From assembly GCA_002707985.1 (NCBI GenBank), contig PAOI01000021.1, forward strand, positions 4,515-43,428: a DNA stretch of 38,914 nucleotides, given 5' to 3'. Under the pieces are notes generated by a model. It saw only the letters and a list, made by a program, of their open reading frames with translations. It did not search any database and was not told the origin of the DNA. The position numbers were made by a program, and so were the translations under genes. Below, in pieces: positions 9,401 to 17,151 of this stretch. The stretch comes from Sphingomonas sp. (lineage in GTDB: Bacteria > Pseudomonadota > Alphaproteobacteria > Sphingomonadales > Sphingomonadaceae). The stretch's first letter is position 1; every line of letters starts with the position of its first letter.

Positions 9401-9877
9401 CTCCAGCATCGCACGGCGTTCGACCGGCTTTGCCGAGATGACGGCGCTGATCCGTCCCTGGCTGACCAGCGCGGGCGAATGCGCGCCGGTCGCCGCGTCG
9501 GCGAACAGCAAAGCGACGTCCTTTGCGCGGACATCGCGCCCGTTGATGCGATAGGCCGAACCCGCCCCGCGCTCGATCCGGCGGACGACTTCGACTTCGC
9601 CGTCATCCTCGCCTGCGACTTCGTCGGTCAGGATCGAGACTTCGGCGAAATCGCGCGCCGGGCGCGCCGCCGTGCCGGCGAAGATAACATCCTCCATGCC
9701 CGAACCGCGCATCGAACGAGGCGAGTTTTCGCCCATCGCCCATCGCAACGCTTCGAGCAGATTGGATTTGCCGCAACCATTGGGGCCGACGATGCCCGTC
9801 AGCCCCGGTTCGATGCGCAGGTCGGCAGGATCGACGAAGCTCTTGAAGCCGGAGAGCCTCAGGCGCTTGATCTGCAT
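6464..9877 (-). CDS. smc: Chromosome segregation ATPase SMC
   Basis: Condensin ATPase of 1137 residues. The N-terminal half has Walker A GPNGCGKSN at 31-39 after the typical opening MQIKRLRLSGFKSF. Two long Ala/Glu/Arg coiled coils flank a hinge near the middle, marked by SGKDRLLDRLKVDDGYERAL. The C-terminal half has the ABC signature LSGGEQ at about 1036 and Walker B CVLDEVDAPLDD at about 1062. Length fits bacterial SMC (about 1150). It is the last gene of a dciA-lipoprotein-smc run, 30 bases after the preceding gene; scpA/scpB are not in the window. The coiled-coil bias produces several long, unreal open frames on the other strand. Confidence 0.97.
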   Translation of the reverse strand: MQIKRLRLSGFKSFVDPADLRIEPGLTGIVGPNGCGKSNLLEALRWAMGENSPRSMRGSGMEDVIFAGTAARPARDFAEVSILTDEVAGEDDGEVEVVRRIERGAGSAYRINGRDVRAKDVALLFADAATGAHSPALVSQGRISAVISAKPVERRAMLEEAAGIAGLHVRRKDAEQRLRATETNLTRLDEVISDQEARASALRRQARQAERYRALSDDIRVAEARMIYARWRDAAAAADAAKAEAAAADAQVAQRAAAQEAAGEAQRIAAEKLGAARAAALAVRDRASEAMHRLAGLRSDRAAVDRRLQELADSEVRLAADKGREGELARDAAEALSRLEEEAKALDLRIADAATRMPQLEAALTEAERAARDAEVALAQAMAEQASEAAEARVAEAALSAARTRVERAERDKARVDAELRSLADSEPLQAERARAARAREQALQQAETGRTGLARADAAERSAIDARDKAQSARAGAHAELAQLDSEAAALARATRPSGKDRLLDRLKVDDGYERALAAALGDDLEAGLDSSAERFWAGADPLPGDPGAAGDTTPLSAHVDAPAALARRLAQVLVADSDSGQKLAVGQRLVTLDGKLRRWDGYIARSGGAAAAQRLESVNRLHAIEKARPAALRAVEAAEAQLAKIEEDIAEARRAAADARRVLEHAEAAGREAARAEDRAASQLERIEAQRADLESRARRVAGEVEEAEEERARVQTALSALPDGQATRDRVARLTSDTENRRAAAASARAERAAQEQEISRARERLAAAQAERKSWQARAGEAARRSEEMEKRAVALATEKEQLATRPAALDAQIAEAEKSSDTARAESAAAQAAEAEAEAALRVTENDVRMTAERLAEARELRAGAAARAENQEARRIEMGRLSGERFECPPPLLGQRVGFDTESVGDPGAESATHDRLMAERERIGPVNLVAETELAELSESSAANAKERDELTQAVNQLRGSIGTLNREGRQRLLAAFEAVNAHFTRLFTTLFNGGAAHLELIDSDDPLEAGLEIMAQPPGKKLQSLTLLSGGEQALTAVALIFGLFLTNPAPICVLDEVDAPLDDANIERFCDLLDRMNRETRTRYLIVTHNAATMARMDRLFGVTMVERGVSRLVSVDLGGAESLLAAE

Positions 9878-9907
9878 CGCCGCTCCCGCGCCGTTTGCCG
9901 GTGCGCC

Positions 9908-10663
9908 TTAACGCGCGCCGGCCGCCCGGATCTGCGGTTCGATGTCGGACCACACGATGCCGCTGGGCACCTTCTCACCATTGATGAAGAAGGTCGGCGT
10001 GCTGTTCACGCCCAGCTCGTTTGAAGCATAGCGAAGCATCGTGGTCAGTTCGGTCACTGCGGCCTGATCGCTCAGGCACTGATCGACCTGCGCCTGCGGG
10101 ACGCCGCGCTGCTTGACGAAATCGACATAGCCGAGCTGCTGTGCCCACATCTTCGCGGCCTGCGGCGCCGGCAGGCTCTGAATCTGCGCAAGCGTCTGCT
10201 GCGAAAGCCCCTGGGCCGTGCGGTTGAACTGCGGCTGGGCGACGTACATCTGATCGAGCATCGGGAAGAACCGCTCCTTGGCGACGCAGCGGCCGAGCAG
10301 GGCTACGCCCAGATCCTGCGGATGGAGCAGAAAGTCGCGAAATTCATAGCTGACCCGCCCCGTTGCTACATAATTTTCCATCAGCGGCTTGTAGCCGGTC
10401 GTCGCGAACGCGGCGCAGGCCGGGCAGCTGCGCGAGCCATATTCGACGAACTTGATCGGCGCATCGGGATTGCCGACGCGATAGCCGCCCTCTTCGGTCT
10501 TGCTGACGACTTCGGTCCAGGGCGTGCCTTCGGCCGCGGCGACATTGGCGACCGGGTCGCCCTGAAGGCTCTCGCTGGTGTTGGCGTTGCCGCCGCCGCA
10601 TCCGGCAAGCATCAGCAAGGGTGCGGCAAGGGCGACGGGCAGGAAGCGGAACACGGAACGCAT
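9908..10663 (-). CDS. DsbA-family thioredoxin-fold lipoprotein
   Basis: Exported thiol-disulfide protein of 251 residues. The lipobox LMLAGC puts the lipidated cysteine at 22, with a Gly/Asn-rich linker after it, so it is probably membrane anchored in the periplasm. The active site is Cys80-Pro-Ala-Cys83 (GSRSCPACAAF); the cis-proline loop is STPTFF at 221-226, and a helical insertion lies between them, as in the DsbA/DsbG/BdbD group (Thioredoxin_4). Two further cysteines (126 and 196) could form a structural disulfide. It lies between dciA and smc, an order kept in many Alphaproteobacteria. Oxidase or isomerase cannot be decided from sequence; dsbB at 3146 is a possible partner. Confidence 0.9.
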   Translation of the reverse strand: MRSVFRFLPVALAAPLLMLAGCGGGNANTSESLQGDPVANVAAAEGTPWTEVVSKTEEGGYRVGNPDAPIKFVEYGSRSCPACAAFATTGYKPLMENYVATGRVSYEFRDFLLHPQDLGVALLGRCVAKERFFPMLDQMYVAQPQFNRTAQGLSQQTLAQIQSLPAPQAAKMWAQQLGYVDFVKQRGVPQAQVDQCLSDQAAVTELTTMLRYASNELGVNSTPTFFINGEKVPSGIVWSDIEPQIRAAGAR

Positions 10664-10704
10664 CTCAATTCTCTCCGATTATGCGAACGGGCGGGGCAAG
10701 TATC

Positions 10705-11238
10705 TCAGCTGATCTTGCCCAGCTTGGGAATATTGGTCGATTTCGAAACCCCGGCGGCCAGCGCCTCGAGCACGGCGCGCAGTTCGGGATCGGTGATATG
10801 GCGCAGGCTTTCGCTCAGCTCTTCCGATATCGGCGCGGGAACGGGCCGGGCGGGGGGCTGTGGCGCGCGCGGTACGTCGCCATGGCGAATCGCGACGCGC
10901 GCGATGGCGGGATAGCCGAAGAAGCGATTGACGCGCTCGACGATCTCGGGACCCAGATGCTGGAGCATCGGCGCATGCGCGCCGCCGGTCACCAATGTCA
11001 GCACGCCCTCAGCGCGTTTGCCCGGCGGGAAACGAATCGATTCCGGCGCGGAAACCCCGGCAAAGCGTTCGCCGACGATTTCGCGCCAGCGGCTCACCAC
11101 CGAATGCTGGACGAATCCGAATTTGCGGAATGTGGCGCGTCCGACGTCCGGCAACAGCTCGGCGACGGGCCGCGGGCGCATGCTGCGCTGCGGCTCGGCA
11201 GCCGATTTTCGCGAGGAATTGGACACGGGCTTTTTCAT
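10705..11238 (-). CDS. dciA: DciA-family replicative helicase operator (DUF721)
   Basis: A 177-residue DUF721 protein. DciA loads or stimulates the DnaB helicase at replication start in bacteria lacking DnaC/DnaI. The DUF721 core runs from about residue 20 to 110 (ELLPDVGRATFRKFGF, SVVSRWREIVGERFAG, then LGPEIVERVNRFFG), followed by a Pro-rich linker and a C-terminal helix (LRAVLEALAAGVSKS). The ATG at 11238 (MKKPVSNSS) with upstream GGTGGCGGG is preferred to an earlier in-frame codon at 11277, which would overlap mutY. The start codons of dciA and mutY are only 28 bases apart and divergent, so each promoter probably lies inside the other gene. Confidence 0.88.
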   Translation of the reverse strand: MKKPVSNSSRKSAAEPQRSMRPRPVAELLPDVGRATFRKFGFVQHSVVSRWREIVGERFAGVSAPESIRFPPGKRAEGVLTLVTGGAHAPMLQHLGPEIVERVNRFFGYPAIARVAIRHGDVPRAPQPPARPVPAPISEELSESLRHITDPELRAVLEALAAGVSKSTNIPKLGKIS

Positions 11239-11266
11239 TACCCGCCACCCATGCCATAGCCGGGGT

Positions 11267-12337
11267 GTGTCCGACAATCTTCCTCGCGCCCGAAAGTCCG
11301 ATACGGCGCGCGATCTTCTCGCCTGGTACGATGCGCATGCCCGCGATTTGCCCTGGCGCGCGCCGCCTGGCGCGCCGCCCGCCGATCCCTATCGCGTCTG
11401 GCTGTCCGAAGTGATGCTGCAACAGACCCAGGTCGCGACGGTGAAGCCCTATTTCGAGAAGTTCCTGTCGCGATGGCCCGATTTTGCCGCGCTGGCGGCG
11501 GCCGAGGACGCCGATCTGATGGCCGCATGGGCGGGGCTCGGCTATTATGCGCGGGCCCGTAATCTGCTCGCCTGTGCCCGTGCGGTGGCGCGCGAACATG
11601 GCGGCGCATTGCCGCGCACCGAAACGGAATTGCGCACTCTGCCCGGTATCGGGGGCTATACGGCGGCGGCGGTGGTGGCGATTGCGTTCGGCGAGCGTGC
11701 GGTGGTGGTCGATGCCAATGTCGAGCGAGTCGTTTCGCGCCTGTTTGCAGTCGAAATGCCGCTTCCCGGTGCCAAGCCGCATATCCACGCGCTTGCCGAC
11801 ACGATCACGCCGGAACGCCGCGCGGGCGATTTCGCGCAGGCGATGATGGATCTGGGCAGTATGATCTGTACCGCGCGCGCGCCCAAATGCCTTCTCTGCC
11901 CATTGGAGTCCGATTGCGACGCCTTTGCCCAGGGCGCGCCCGAAACCTATCCCCGCAAGATGCCCAAGGCCGCCCGCCCGCAGCGGCACGGGACGTTCTT
12001 CTGGGTCGAACAGGATGGCGCGGTGCTGCTCGTGCGTCGCCCGGGAAGGGGGCTGCTGGGCGGGATGCGCGCGCTGCCGACCGGACCCTGGCAGGAAACG
12101 CCGCCGGGAACCGAAGGTGCGCCGGTTCGAGCCGACTGGCATATTTCCGAAACGATCGTCAGCCATGGCTTCACCCATTTCCGGCTCGACGTGGCGCTTG
12201 CGAAGGCCAGCGTAACCGTGCGACCTGAAATCGACAGCGGCATATGGTGGCCGGTGGAGAATATCGAAGCGGCGGGGGTGCCGACGGTGTTTGCCAAGGC
12301 CGCCCGCGCATTCGGGAGAGAAAGATGCTCAATCTGA
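11267..12337 (+). CDS. mutY: A/G-specific adenine glycosylase MutY
   Basis: Base-excision repair enzyme of 356 residues that removes adenine mispaired with 8-oxoguanine. Residues visible: Glu48 (LSEVMLQQTQV), helix-hairpin-helix LPGIGGYTA at 125-133, catalytic Asp149 (VVDANVERV), and the iron-sulfur loop Cys201-x6-Cys208-x2-Cys211-x5-Cys217. A NUDIX-like C-terminal domain that reads 8-oxoG follows from about 245 (GTFFWVEQDGAVLLVRRP). The start is GTG 11267; the frame is open to 10928, but that region belongs to dciA on the other strand. It overlaps the next gene by 13 bases. Confidence 0.96.
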   Translation: MSDNLPRARKSDTARDLLAWYDAHARDLPWRAPPGAPPADPYRVWLSEVMLQQTQVATVKPYFEKFLSRWPDFAALAAAEDADLMAAWAGLGYYARARNLLACARAVAREHGGALPRTETELRTLPGIGGYTAAAVVAIAFGERAVVVDANVERVVSRLFAVEMPLPGAKPHIHALADTITPERRAGDFAQAMMDLGSMICTARAPKCLLCPLESDCDAFAQGAPETYPRKMPKAARPQRHGTFFWVEQDGAVLLVRRPGRGLLGGMRALPTGPWQETPPGTEGAPVRADWHISETIVSHGFTHFRLDVALAKASVTVRPEIDSGIWWPVENIEAAGVPTVFAKAARAFGRERCSI

Positions 12338-13638
12338 ACCGTTTCGGCCTTGCCGGGATCGCTGCCGCGCTGCTCGCGACCACGGCCTGCATTGCCCAGT
12401 CCGACGTCAGGACCGCGCCGGTGGCCAGCGTCGTTCCGGCGTCCGCCGAAACGCAGGCGTTGGCGGACCGCTATGTCGCCGAGGACAAGGTGCCGGGTAT
12501 CGTCATCGCCTATGGCGGGCGCGGTGACCCCGTGTTCGCCAGCGCGGGCCGGATCGCCGAGGAAGCCGATGCACCCGCTGCCGACGCCGATTCGCTGTGG
12601 CGCGTCTATTCGATGCCCAAGCCGATCACGGCGATGGCGGCGATGATCCTGATCGAGGAAGGCAAGATCGGGCTCGACCAGCCGGTTTCCGATTTCATCC
12701 CCGGCTTTGCCGAGATGCGTGTGCTGACCGATCCGGAAAACAGCCTCGACAGCCGCCCGGCGGCGCGACCGATCACGATCCGCCATTTGCTGACGCACAC
12801 CGCCGGGCTGGGCTATTCGATCATCACGACCGGACCGTTGCTGGCCGAATATAACCGGCTGGGCATCAACCCCGGCCAGGTGAACGTGCAGCAGGAAACC
12901 GAATTCCGGAAGACGCGTCCCGAAACGCTGGCCGAATTCGCCGATCGCGTGGCGACGCTTCCGCTGATCGCCGATCCGGGCACCAAATGGAGCTATTCGA
13001 TCGGCCTCGACGTGATGGGCCGCGTGATCGAAGTGGCGAGTGGGATGCCATTCGACGCATTCGTGCAGCAGCGGCTGTTCGATCCGCTCGGCATGAAATC
13101 GAGTTATTGGACCGTGCCCGAAAGCGCGGCGGGGCGGCTCGCGACCAATTATTTCTATCTGGGATCGCGCCGTATTCCGATCGATCCACGCGAGGCATCG
13201 GTTTTCCTTCAACCGCCGAGCTTTCCCTATGGCGGCGCAGGGCTGGGGATGTCGGCGCGCGATTATGACCGGTTCCTCCACATGCTCCTCAACCAGGGCG
13301 AGCTGGACGGCGTGCGGGTGATGAAGCCGGAAACGGTGCAGCTCGCCATGTCCAACCTGTTGCCCGAAGGGGTGCAGTTTGGCGGCATCGGCGGGGTTAC
13401 CGGCGGCACGACCGGCGGAAATCTCGGCTATGGCGCGGGCGGTTCGGTCTATCTGGCCAGTGTGCCGGGCGGGGCCGGCAAAGGCACCTATGGCTGGGGA
13501 GGTGCGGCGGGAACCGTCGCCTGGGTCGATCCCACCAACGGCGTGCGCGGCACGGTGATGGTCAATTTCATGCCGCCCGACAAATGGCCGCTGCGCGCCG
13601 ATTCGGTCAGTGCCGTCTATGCGGACATGGCGCGGTGA
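12325..13638 (+). CDS. Serine hydrolase of the class C beta-lactamase family
   Basis: Exported penicillin-binding-fold hydrolase of 437 residues. Catalytic Ser96-x-x-Lys99 is in YSMPKPIT, the candidate Tyr224 in KWSYSIGLDVMGR (YSI instead of the YxN of true class C enzymes), and a C-terminal WGGAAGTVAWVDP takes the KTG-like position. A conserved HTAGLGY lies between. The N-terminus is a signal peptide; Cys22 (LLATTAC) could be lipidated, although the box is weak. The pattern fits esterase/D-aminopeptidase-like relatives more than a resistance enzyme. The ATG follows GGGAGAGAAAG and overlaps mutY; the stop overlaps nudC (GTGA). Substrate unknown. Confidence 0.88.
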   Translation: MLNLNRFGLAGIAAALLATTACIAQSDVRTAPVASVVPASAETQALADRYVAEDKVPGIVIAYGGRGDPVFASAGRIAEEADAPAADADSLWRVYSMPKPITAMAAMILIEEGKIGLDQPVSDFIPGFAEMRVLTDPENSLDSRPAARPITIRHLLTHTAGLGYSIITTGPLLAEYNRLGINPGQVNVQQETEFRKTRPETLAEFADRVATLPLIADPGTKWSYSIGLDVMGRVIEVASGMPFDAFVQQRLFDPLGMKSSYWTVPESAAGRLATNYFYLGSRRIPIDPREASVFLQPPSFPYGGAGLGMSARDYDRFLHMLLNQGELDGVRVMKPETVQLAMSNLLPEGVQFGGIGGVTGGTTGGNLGYGAGGSVYLASVPGGAGKGTYGWGGAAGTVAWVDPTNGVRGTVMVNFMPPDKWPLRADSVSAVYADMAR

Positions 13639-14501
13639 AGGCGCCGGGCTTTACCGGGGGGATCGTCGATCGCGCCGACTGGCTGCGCCACGATGCCGCC
13701 GCGCTGGAAAAGGCCCGGCGCGATCCGCGCGCGAAGCTGCTCGATCTCAATGGTCTCGATCCGGTGCTGGTCGACGACCGGCTCGGCTGGACGCCGCTGC
13801 ACACGGTCGATGACGGCGGCGAGCTCATTCTGCTGGGCCTGATCGACGATGTCGCGCATTTCGCCAGGCTCGATCCGCAGCCTTCGGATGGCGCGCGCCA
13901 TGGCGGGATATTCGATGCGATCACGCGGCTGCCCGAATGGGAAGCGGCGCTCTATGCTGCCGCGCGCAGCGTATCCGACTGGCACAAGCGGCATGGCTTC
14001 TGCGCGAAATGCGGCCATGCCACGACGCCGTTCCGTGCCGGCTGGGCACGCAAATGCGGCAATTGCGCCGCCGAACATTATCCGCGCACCGATCCGGTGG
14101 TGATCATGATCGCCGAACATGACGGGCGCGCGCTACTCGGGCGTCAGGCGAGCTGGGCACCGGGGCGCTATTCGGCGCTGGCCGGATTTCTGGAGCCGGG
14201 CGAATCGATCGAGGAGGCGGTTGCCCGCGAAACGCTCGAGGAATCGGGCGTTCGCGTTACCAGCGTCCGCTATGTCGCAAGCCAGCCCTGGCCCTTTCCC
14301 TCGTCGCTGATGATCGCCTGTGTCGGCGAAGCGTTGGACGACCATATCACCGTCGATCCCAATGAGATCGAGGACGCACGCTGGTTCACGCGCGACGAAG
14401 TGCGCGCGGCGCTGGCGGGCGATCCGGATGCGCCGTTCGGTGCGCCGCCGCCGATCGCCATCGCGCACACGCTGCTAAGCGTCTGGGCGGGAGTGGAATA
14501 A
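13635..14501 (+). CDS. nudC: NAD+ diphosphatase NudC (NADH pyrophosphatase)
   Basis: Nudix enzyme of 288 residues that hydrolyses NAD(H) to NMN(H) and AMP; homologues also remove NAD caps from RNA. A zinc ribbon is formed by Cys123-x2-Cys126 and Cys141-x2-Cys144. The Nudix box (GFLEPGE, then REtLEEsGV) covers 184-206, and the NADH-specific SQPWPFP follows at 216-222. The start is GTG 13635 within the GTGA overlap with the hydrolase gene, so translation is probably coupled. It is the third gene of a mutY-hydrolase-nudC transcript and ends 2 bases before the convergent pheA stop. Confidence 0.95.
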   Translation: MKAPGFTGGIVDRADWLRHDAAALEKARRDPRAKLLDLNGLDPVLVDDRLGWTPLHTVDDGGELILLGLIDDVAHFARLDPQPSDGARHGGIFDAITRLPEWEAALYAAARSVSDWHKRHGFCAKCGHATTPFRAGWARKCGNCAAEHYPRTDPVVIMIAEHDGRALLGRQASWAPGRYSALAGFLEPGESIEEAVARETLEESGVRVTSVRYVASQPWPFPSSLMIACVGEALDDHITVDPNEIEDARWFTRDEVRAALAGDPDAPFGAPPPIAIAHTLLSVWAGVE

Positions 14502-14503
14502 CG

Positions 14504-15397
14504 CTATTCGGGCCGCGCGCGCGCCTGAGTGTAGGTGCCGAGCAACCGCACCCATTTGGTGTGGAAGCCCAGTTCCTCTAGCGCGCGATCGACCGCCGGG
14601 TCGCCGGGGCGGCCGACGATATCGGCATAAAATTCCGACGCCGCGAAGCTGGCGCCGCGCTGATAGCTTTCGAGCTTGGTCATGTTGACGCCGTTGGTCG
14701 CAAAGCCGCCCAGCGCCTTGTAAAGCGCGGCGGGAATGTTGCGCACTTCGAAGATGAAGGTCGTCATGAACGGCCCTTCGCCCTCCAGCGGCCCTGCCGC
14801 ACGCGCCAGCGCGACGAAGCGCGTCATATTATGGTCGGCATCGGCAAGATCATCGGCCAGCATGCGCAGGCCATAGATTTCGGCTGCACCCGCCGGCGCG
14901 AGCGCGGCGATCGCGGGATCGTTCAGCTCGGCGATCGCCGCCGCGGCGCCCGCCGTGTCGGGATAGGCGACCGGCTTGATCCCGCGCTCCTTCAGCCAGT
15001 GGCGGCACTGGCCGAGCGCCTGAACATGGCTCATCGCCTCGCGGACATCCTCGATCGCGCCGGTGCCGAGCAGCGCATGGCGAATCTGGCGGAAATGCTC
15101 GCCGGTGATCACCAGTCCCGATTCGGGAAGCAGGAAGTGCATGTCGGCAACACGCCCATGCAGCGAATTTTCGATCGGGATCAGCGCGCAATCGGCGCGC
15201 CCTTCGCGCACGGCGTCGATCGCATCCTCGAAACTGAAACAGGGCAGCGGCAGGCAATCGGGAAAGGCTTCGAGCGCGGCCAGATGCGAATTGGCGCCCG
15301 GCGCGCCCTGAAAGGCGACGGCCCGATGCGGCTCCTTCGCCGCCGCTGCGATCATTTCGGCGACGATAGGACGGGCCGGTGCTGCGAAATTTTCCAT
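14504..15397 (-). CDS. pheA: Prephenate dehydratase with ACT domain
   Basis: Monofunctional enzyme of 297 residues converting prephenate to phenylpyruvate in phenylalanine synthesis. The substrate region PIENSLHGRVADMH is at 74-87 and the catalytic Thr-Arg-Phe motif at 192-194 (HNMTRFVAL). The regulatory ACT domain covers about 212-290, with GVNMTKLESYQ in the place of the phenylalanine-binding ESRP motif. No chorismate mutase domain is fused. The start MENFAAP at 15397 is chosen; a longer frame reaches 15595 but runs antisense into the cytochrome c gene. Divergent from that gene with 106 bases between. Confidence 0.95.
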   Translation of the reverse strand: MENFAAPARPIVAEMIAAAAKEPHRAVAFQGAPGANSHLAALEAFPDCLPLPCFSFEDAIDAVREGRADCALIPIENSLHGRVADMHFLLPESGLVITGEHFRQIRHALLGTGAIEDVREAMSHVQALGQCRHWLKERGIKPVAYPDTAGAAAAIAELNDPAIAALAPAGAAEIYGLRMLADDLADADHNMTRFVALARAAGPLEGEGPFMTTFIFEVRNIPAALYKALGGFATNGVNMTKLESYQRGASFAASEFYADIVGRPGDPAVDRALEELGFHTKWVRLLGTYTQARARPE

Positions 15398-15503
15398 GGG
15401 GCGGTGCGATTGCCCCTGTTTTCGTTTGTCTGCAAGCCCGGCTTGCGATGGAAGGAAGGGCGCTCTAAAGGAGCACCACTTTCTTCCAGGGGCACCGGAC
15501 AAG

Positions 15504-16145
15504 ATGCAGGACCGCACGAATACGATCGCAGGATGGGCTCTGGCTGGCGCAGTCGCTGCGCTTGGCCTTTCGATCGTGAGCGGTGGTATCTTCATCGACC
15601 ATCATCCCGAGAAGGAAGGCTATCCGGTCGAGGCGGCGGAAACCGAAGGCGGCGGCGAAGAAGCCGTGGCGCCGATCGCCACGCGCCTTGCCGCGGTCGA
15701 CCTGGCCAAGGGCGAATCGATCTTCAAGGGCAAGTGCACTGCCTGCCACACCGACACGCAGGGCGGTCCCAACGGTCTGGGCCCGAATCTCTGGGCGGTA
15801 GTCGGCAAGCCACACGGCCATCTCGACAATTTTGCCTATAGCGACGCGCTGAAGAGCGTGCCGGGTAACTGGACGTTCGAAGCGCTCGACGAATGGCTGA
15901 CCAGCCCGCGCAAATATGCTTCGGGCACCAAGATGACGTTCGCCGGTATTCCCGATCCTCAGGATCGCGCCGACGTGATCGCCTATCTCAACGCTCAGGG
16001 TTCGAACCTGCCCTTCCCGCCGCCTCCGGCCCCGGCCGAAGAAGAAGCGGCTCCGGCGGACGGGGCGGAAGCGCCTGCAGCCGAATCGGGCGAAGCGGCC
16101 GGCGACGAAGCAGTATCGAACGAGGCAGCTCCCGCCGCCGAATAA
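15504..16145 (+). CDS. Membrane-anchored class I cytochrome c
   Basis: A 213-residue monoheme cytochrome with an uncleaved N-terminal anchor (about residues 7-30), of the CycM/c552 type that carries electrons between the bc1 complex and terminal oxidases. Heme attachment is Cys78-x-x-Cys81-His82 (KCTACH) and the axial Met is Met144 (GTKMTFAGI). After the fold comes an unusual 55-residue tail of Pro, Ala and Glu (from PFPPPPAPAEEEAAP to the end), low in complexity and strongly acidic. A longer frame to 15396 has no support. Placed back to back with pheA, an order I associate with sphingomonads. Confidence 0.92.
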   Translation: MQDRTNTIAGWALAGAVAALGLSIVSGGIFIDHHPEKEGYPVEAAETEGGGEEAVAPIATRLAAVDLAKGESIFKGKCTACHTDTQGGPNGLGPNLWAVVGKPHGHLDNFAYSDALKSVPGNWTFEALDEWLTSPRKYASGTKMTFAGIPDPQDRADVIAYLNAQGSNLPFPPPPAPAEEEAAPADGAEAPAAESGEAAGDEAVSNEAAPAAE

Positions 16146-16158
16146 GCGATTGGAAGAC

Positions 16159-16205
16159 ACAAGAAAAAGGCCGCTGCCCCAATCGGGGAGCGGCCTTTTT
16201 CTTGT
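16159..16205. terminator. Bidirectional terminator between the cytochrome c and LOG-family genes
   Basis: Interrupted palindrome with arms AAGAAAAAGGCCGCT and AGCGGCCTTTTTCTT, a G bulge, and a CCCC/GGGG inner stem. An A-run on one side and a T-run on the other make it active in both directions. It serves the + strand gene ending at 16145 and the - strand gene ending at 16220. Confidence 0.9.
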
Positions 16206-16219
16206 CGTGTGGCGGGAGC

Positions 16220-17104
16220 TTAGTCCTGCTGCGAATTGCGCCGGTTGCGCCAGAAATTCTGGACGATCTCCCAGCCTTCTTCGGCGGTTTCGACAAAGTG
16301 GAAGAGGTTGAGGTCGCGCGGCGAGATCACCCCTTCCTCGACCAGCGCTTCGAAATTGACGACGCGGGTCCAGAACTCCTTGCCATAGAAAAGCACCGGA
16401 ATCGGCTCGATCTTGCCGGTCTGGATCAGGGTCAGCAGTTCGAATGATTCGTCGAACGTCCCGAATCCGCCGGGAAACACCGCCACGGCGCGTGCGCGCA
16501 GCAGGAAATGCATCTTGCGCAGCGCGAAATAGTGGAACTGGAAGCTGAGGTGCGGCGTCACATAGGGGTTGGGCGCCTGTTCGTGCGGCAACACGATGTT
16601 GAGGCCGACGGTTTCGCAGCCCATGTCGCATGCGCCGCGATTCGCCGCTTCCATGATCGAAGGACCGCCGCCCGAACAGACGACGAAGTGGCGCTTGCCG
16701 TTTTCATCGCGCGGGAAACCGCTGGCGAGCCGTCCGAGTTCGCGCGCTACATCGTAATATTTCGACTTGGCGACCAGCCGCTCGGCGATGCGCTTCGATT
16801 CGGGCGTATCGGCCAGTTCGAGCAGCGATTGCGCCTTGTAGGGCTCGGGAATTCGCGCCGAGCCATAGATGACGAACAGCGATTCGATCTCTGCTTCGTC
16901 GAGCAGCAGGGTGGGCTTCAGCAATTCGAGCTGAAAGCGCACCGGGCGCAAATCCTCGCGCAACAGGAAATCGAGATCCTGGAACGCGAGTCGATATGCG
17001 GGGTCTTCGGTCTGGGGAGTGCCTCCGCCGGCGGTACGCGCGGACTGGGCATCTTCTTCGGCCCGTCGGAATACGCGGGACGGGACGCGTGCATCTTCGT
17101 TCAT
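16220..17104 (-). CDS. LOG-family protein (TIGR00730, Rossmann-like nucleotide hydrolase)
   Basis: A 294-residue member of the LOG/YgdH group. The core carries SGGGPSIMEAANRGA at 144-158 and PGGFGTFDESFELLTLIQ from 211, the PGGxGTxxE signature of cytokinin-releasing phosphoribohydrolases and of nucleosidases such as PpnN. It is about 100 residues longer than plain LOG proteins, with an N-terminal helical extension (residues 1-75), so it belongs to the long subgroup of unclear substrate. The ATG at 17104 has a weak ribosome site; earlier in-frame codons run into the 3' end of the neighbouring gene. Cytoplasmic; nucleotide salvage is the family-based guess. Confidence 0.85.
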   Translation of the reverse strand: MNEDARVPSRVFRRAEEDAQSARTAGGGTPQTEDPAYRLAFQDLDFLLREDLRPVRFQLELLKPTLLLDEAEIESLFVIYGSARIPEPYKAQSLLELADTPESKRIAERLVAKSKYYDVARELGRLASGFPRDENGKRHFVVCSGGGPSIMEAANRGACDMGCETVGLNIVLPHEQAPNPYVTPHLSFQFHYFALRKMHFLLRARAVAVFPGGFGTFDESFELLTLIQTGKIEPIPVLFYGKEFWTRVVNFEALVEEGVISPRDLNLFHFVETAEEGWEIVQNFWRNRRNSQQD

Positions 17105-17151
17105 TTGGACAAGCGATACTCTATTGACGCTGCGGCGCAAGCATCGCGGCG

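Noticed and set aside
12325..13638. Beta-lactam resistance gene
   Set aside because: It has SxxK and the fold, but YSI replaces YxN and no KTG is seen; the family is mainly esterases and peptidases, so resistance is not supported.
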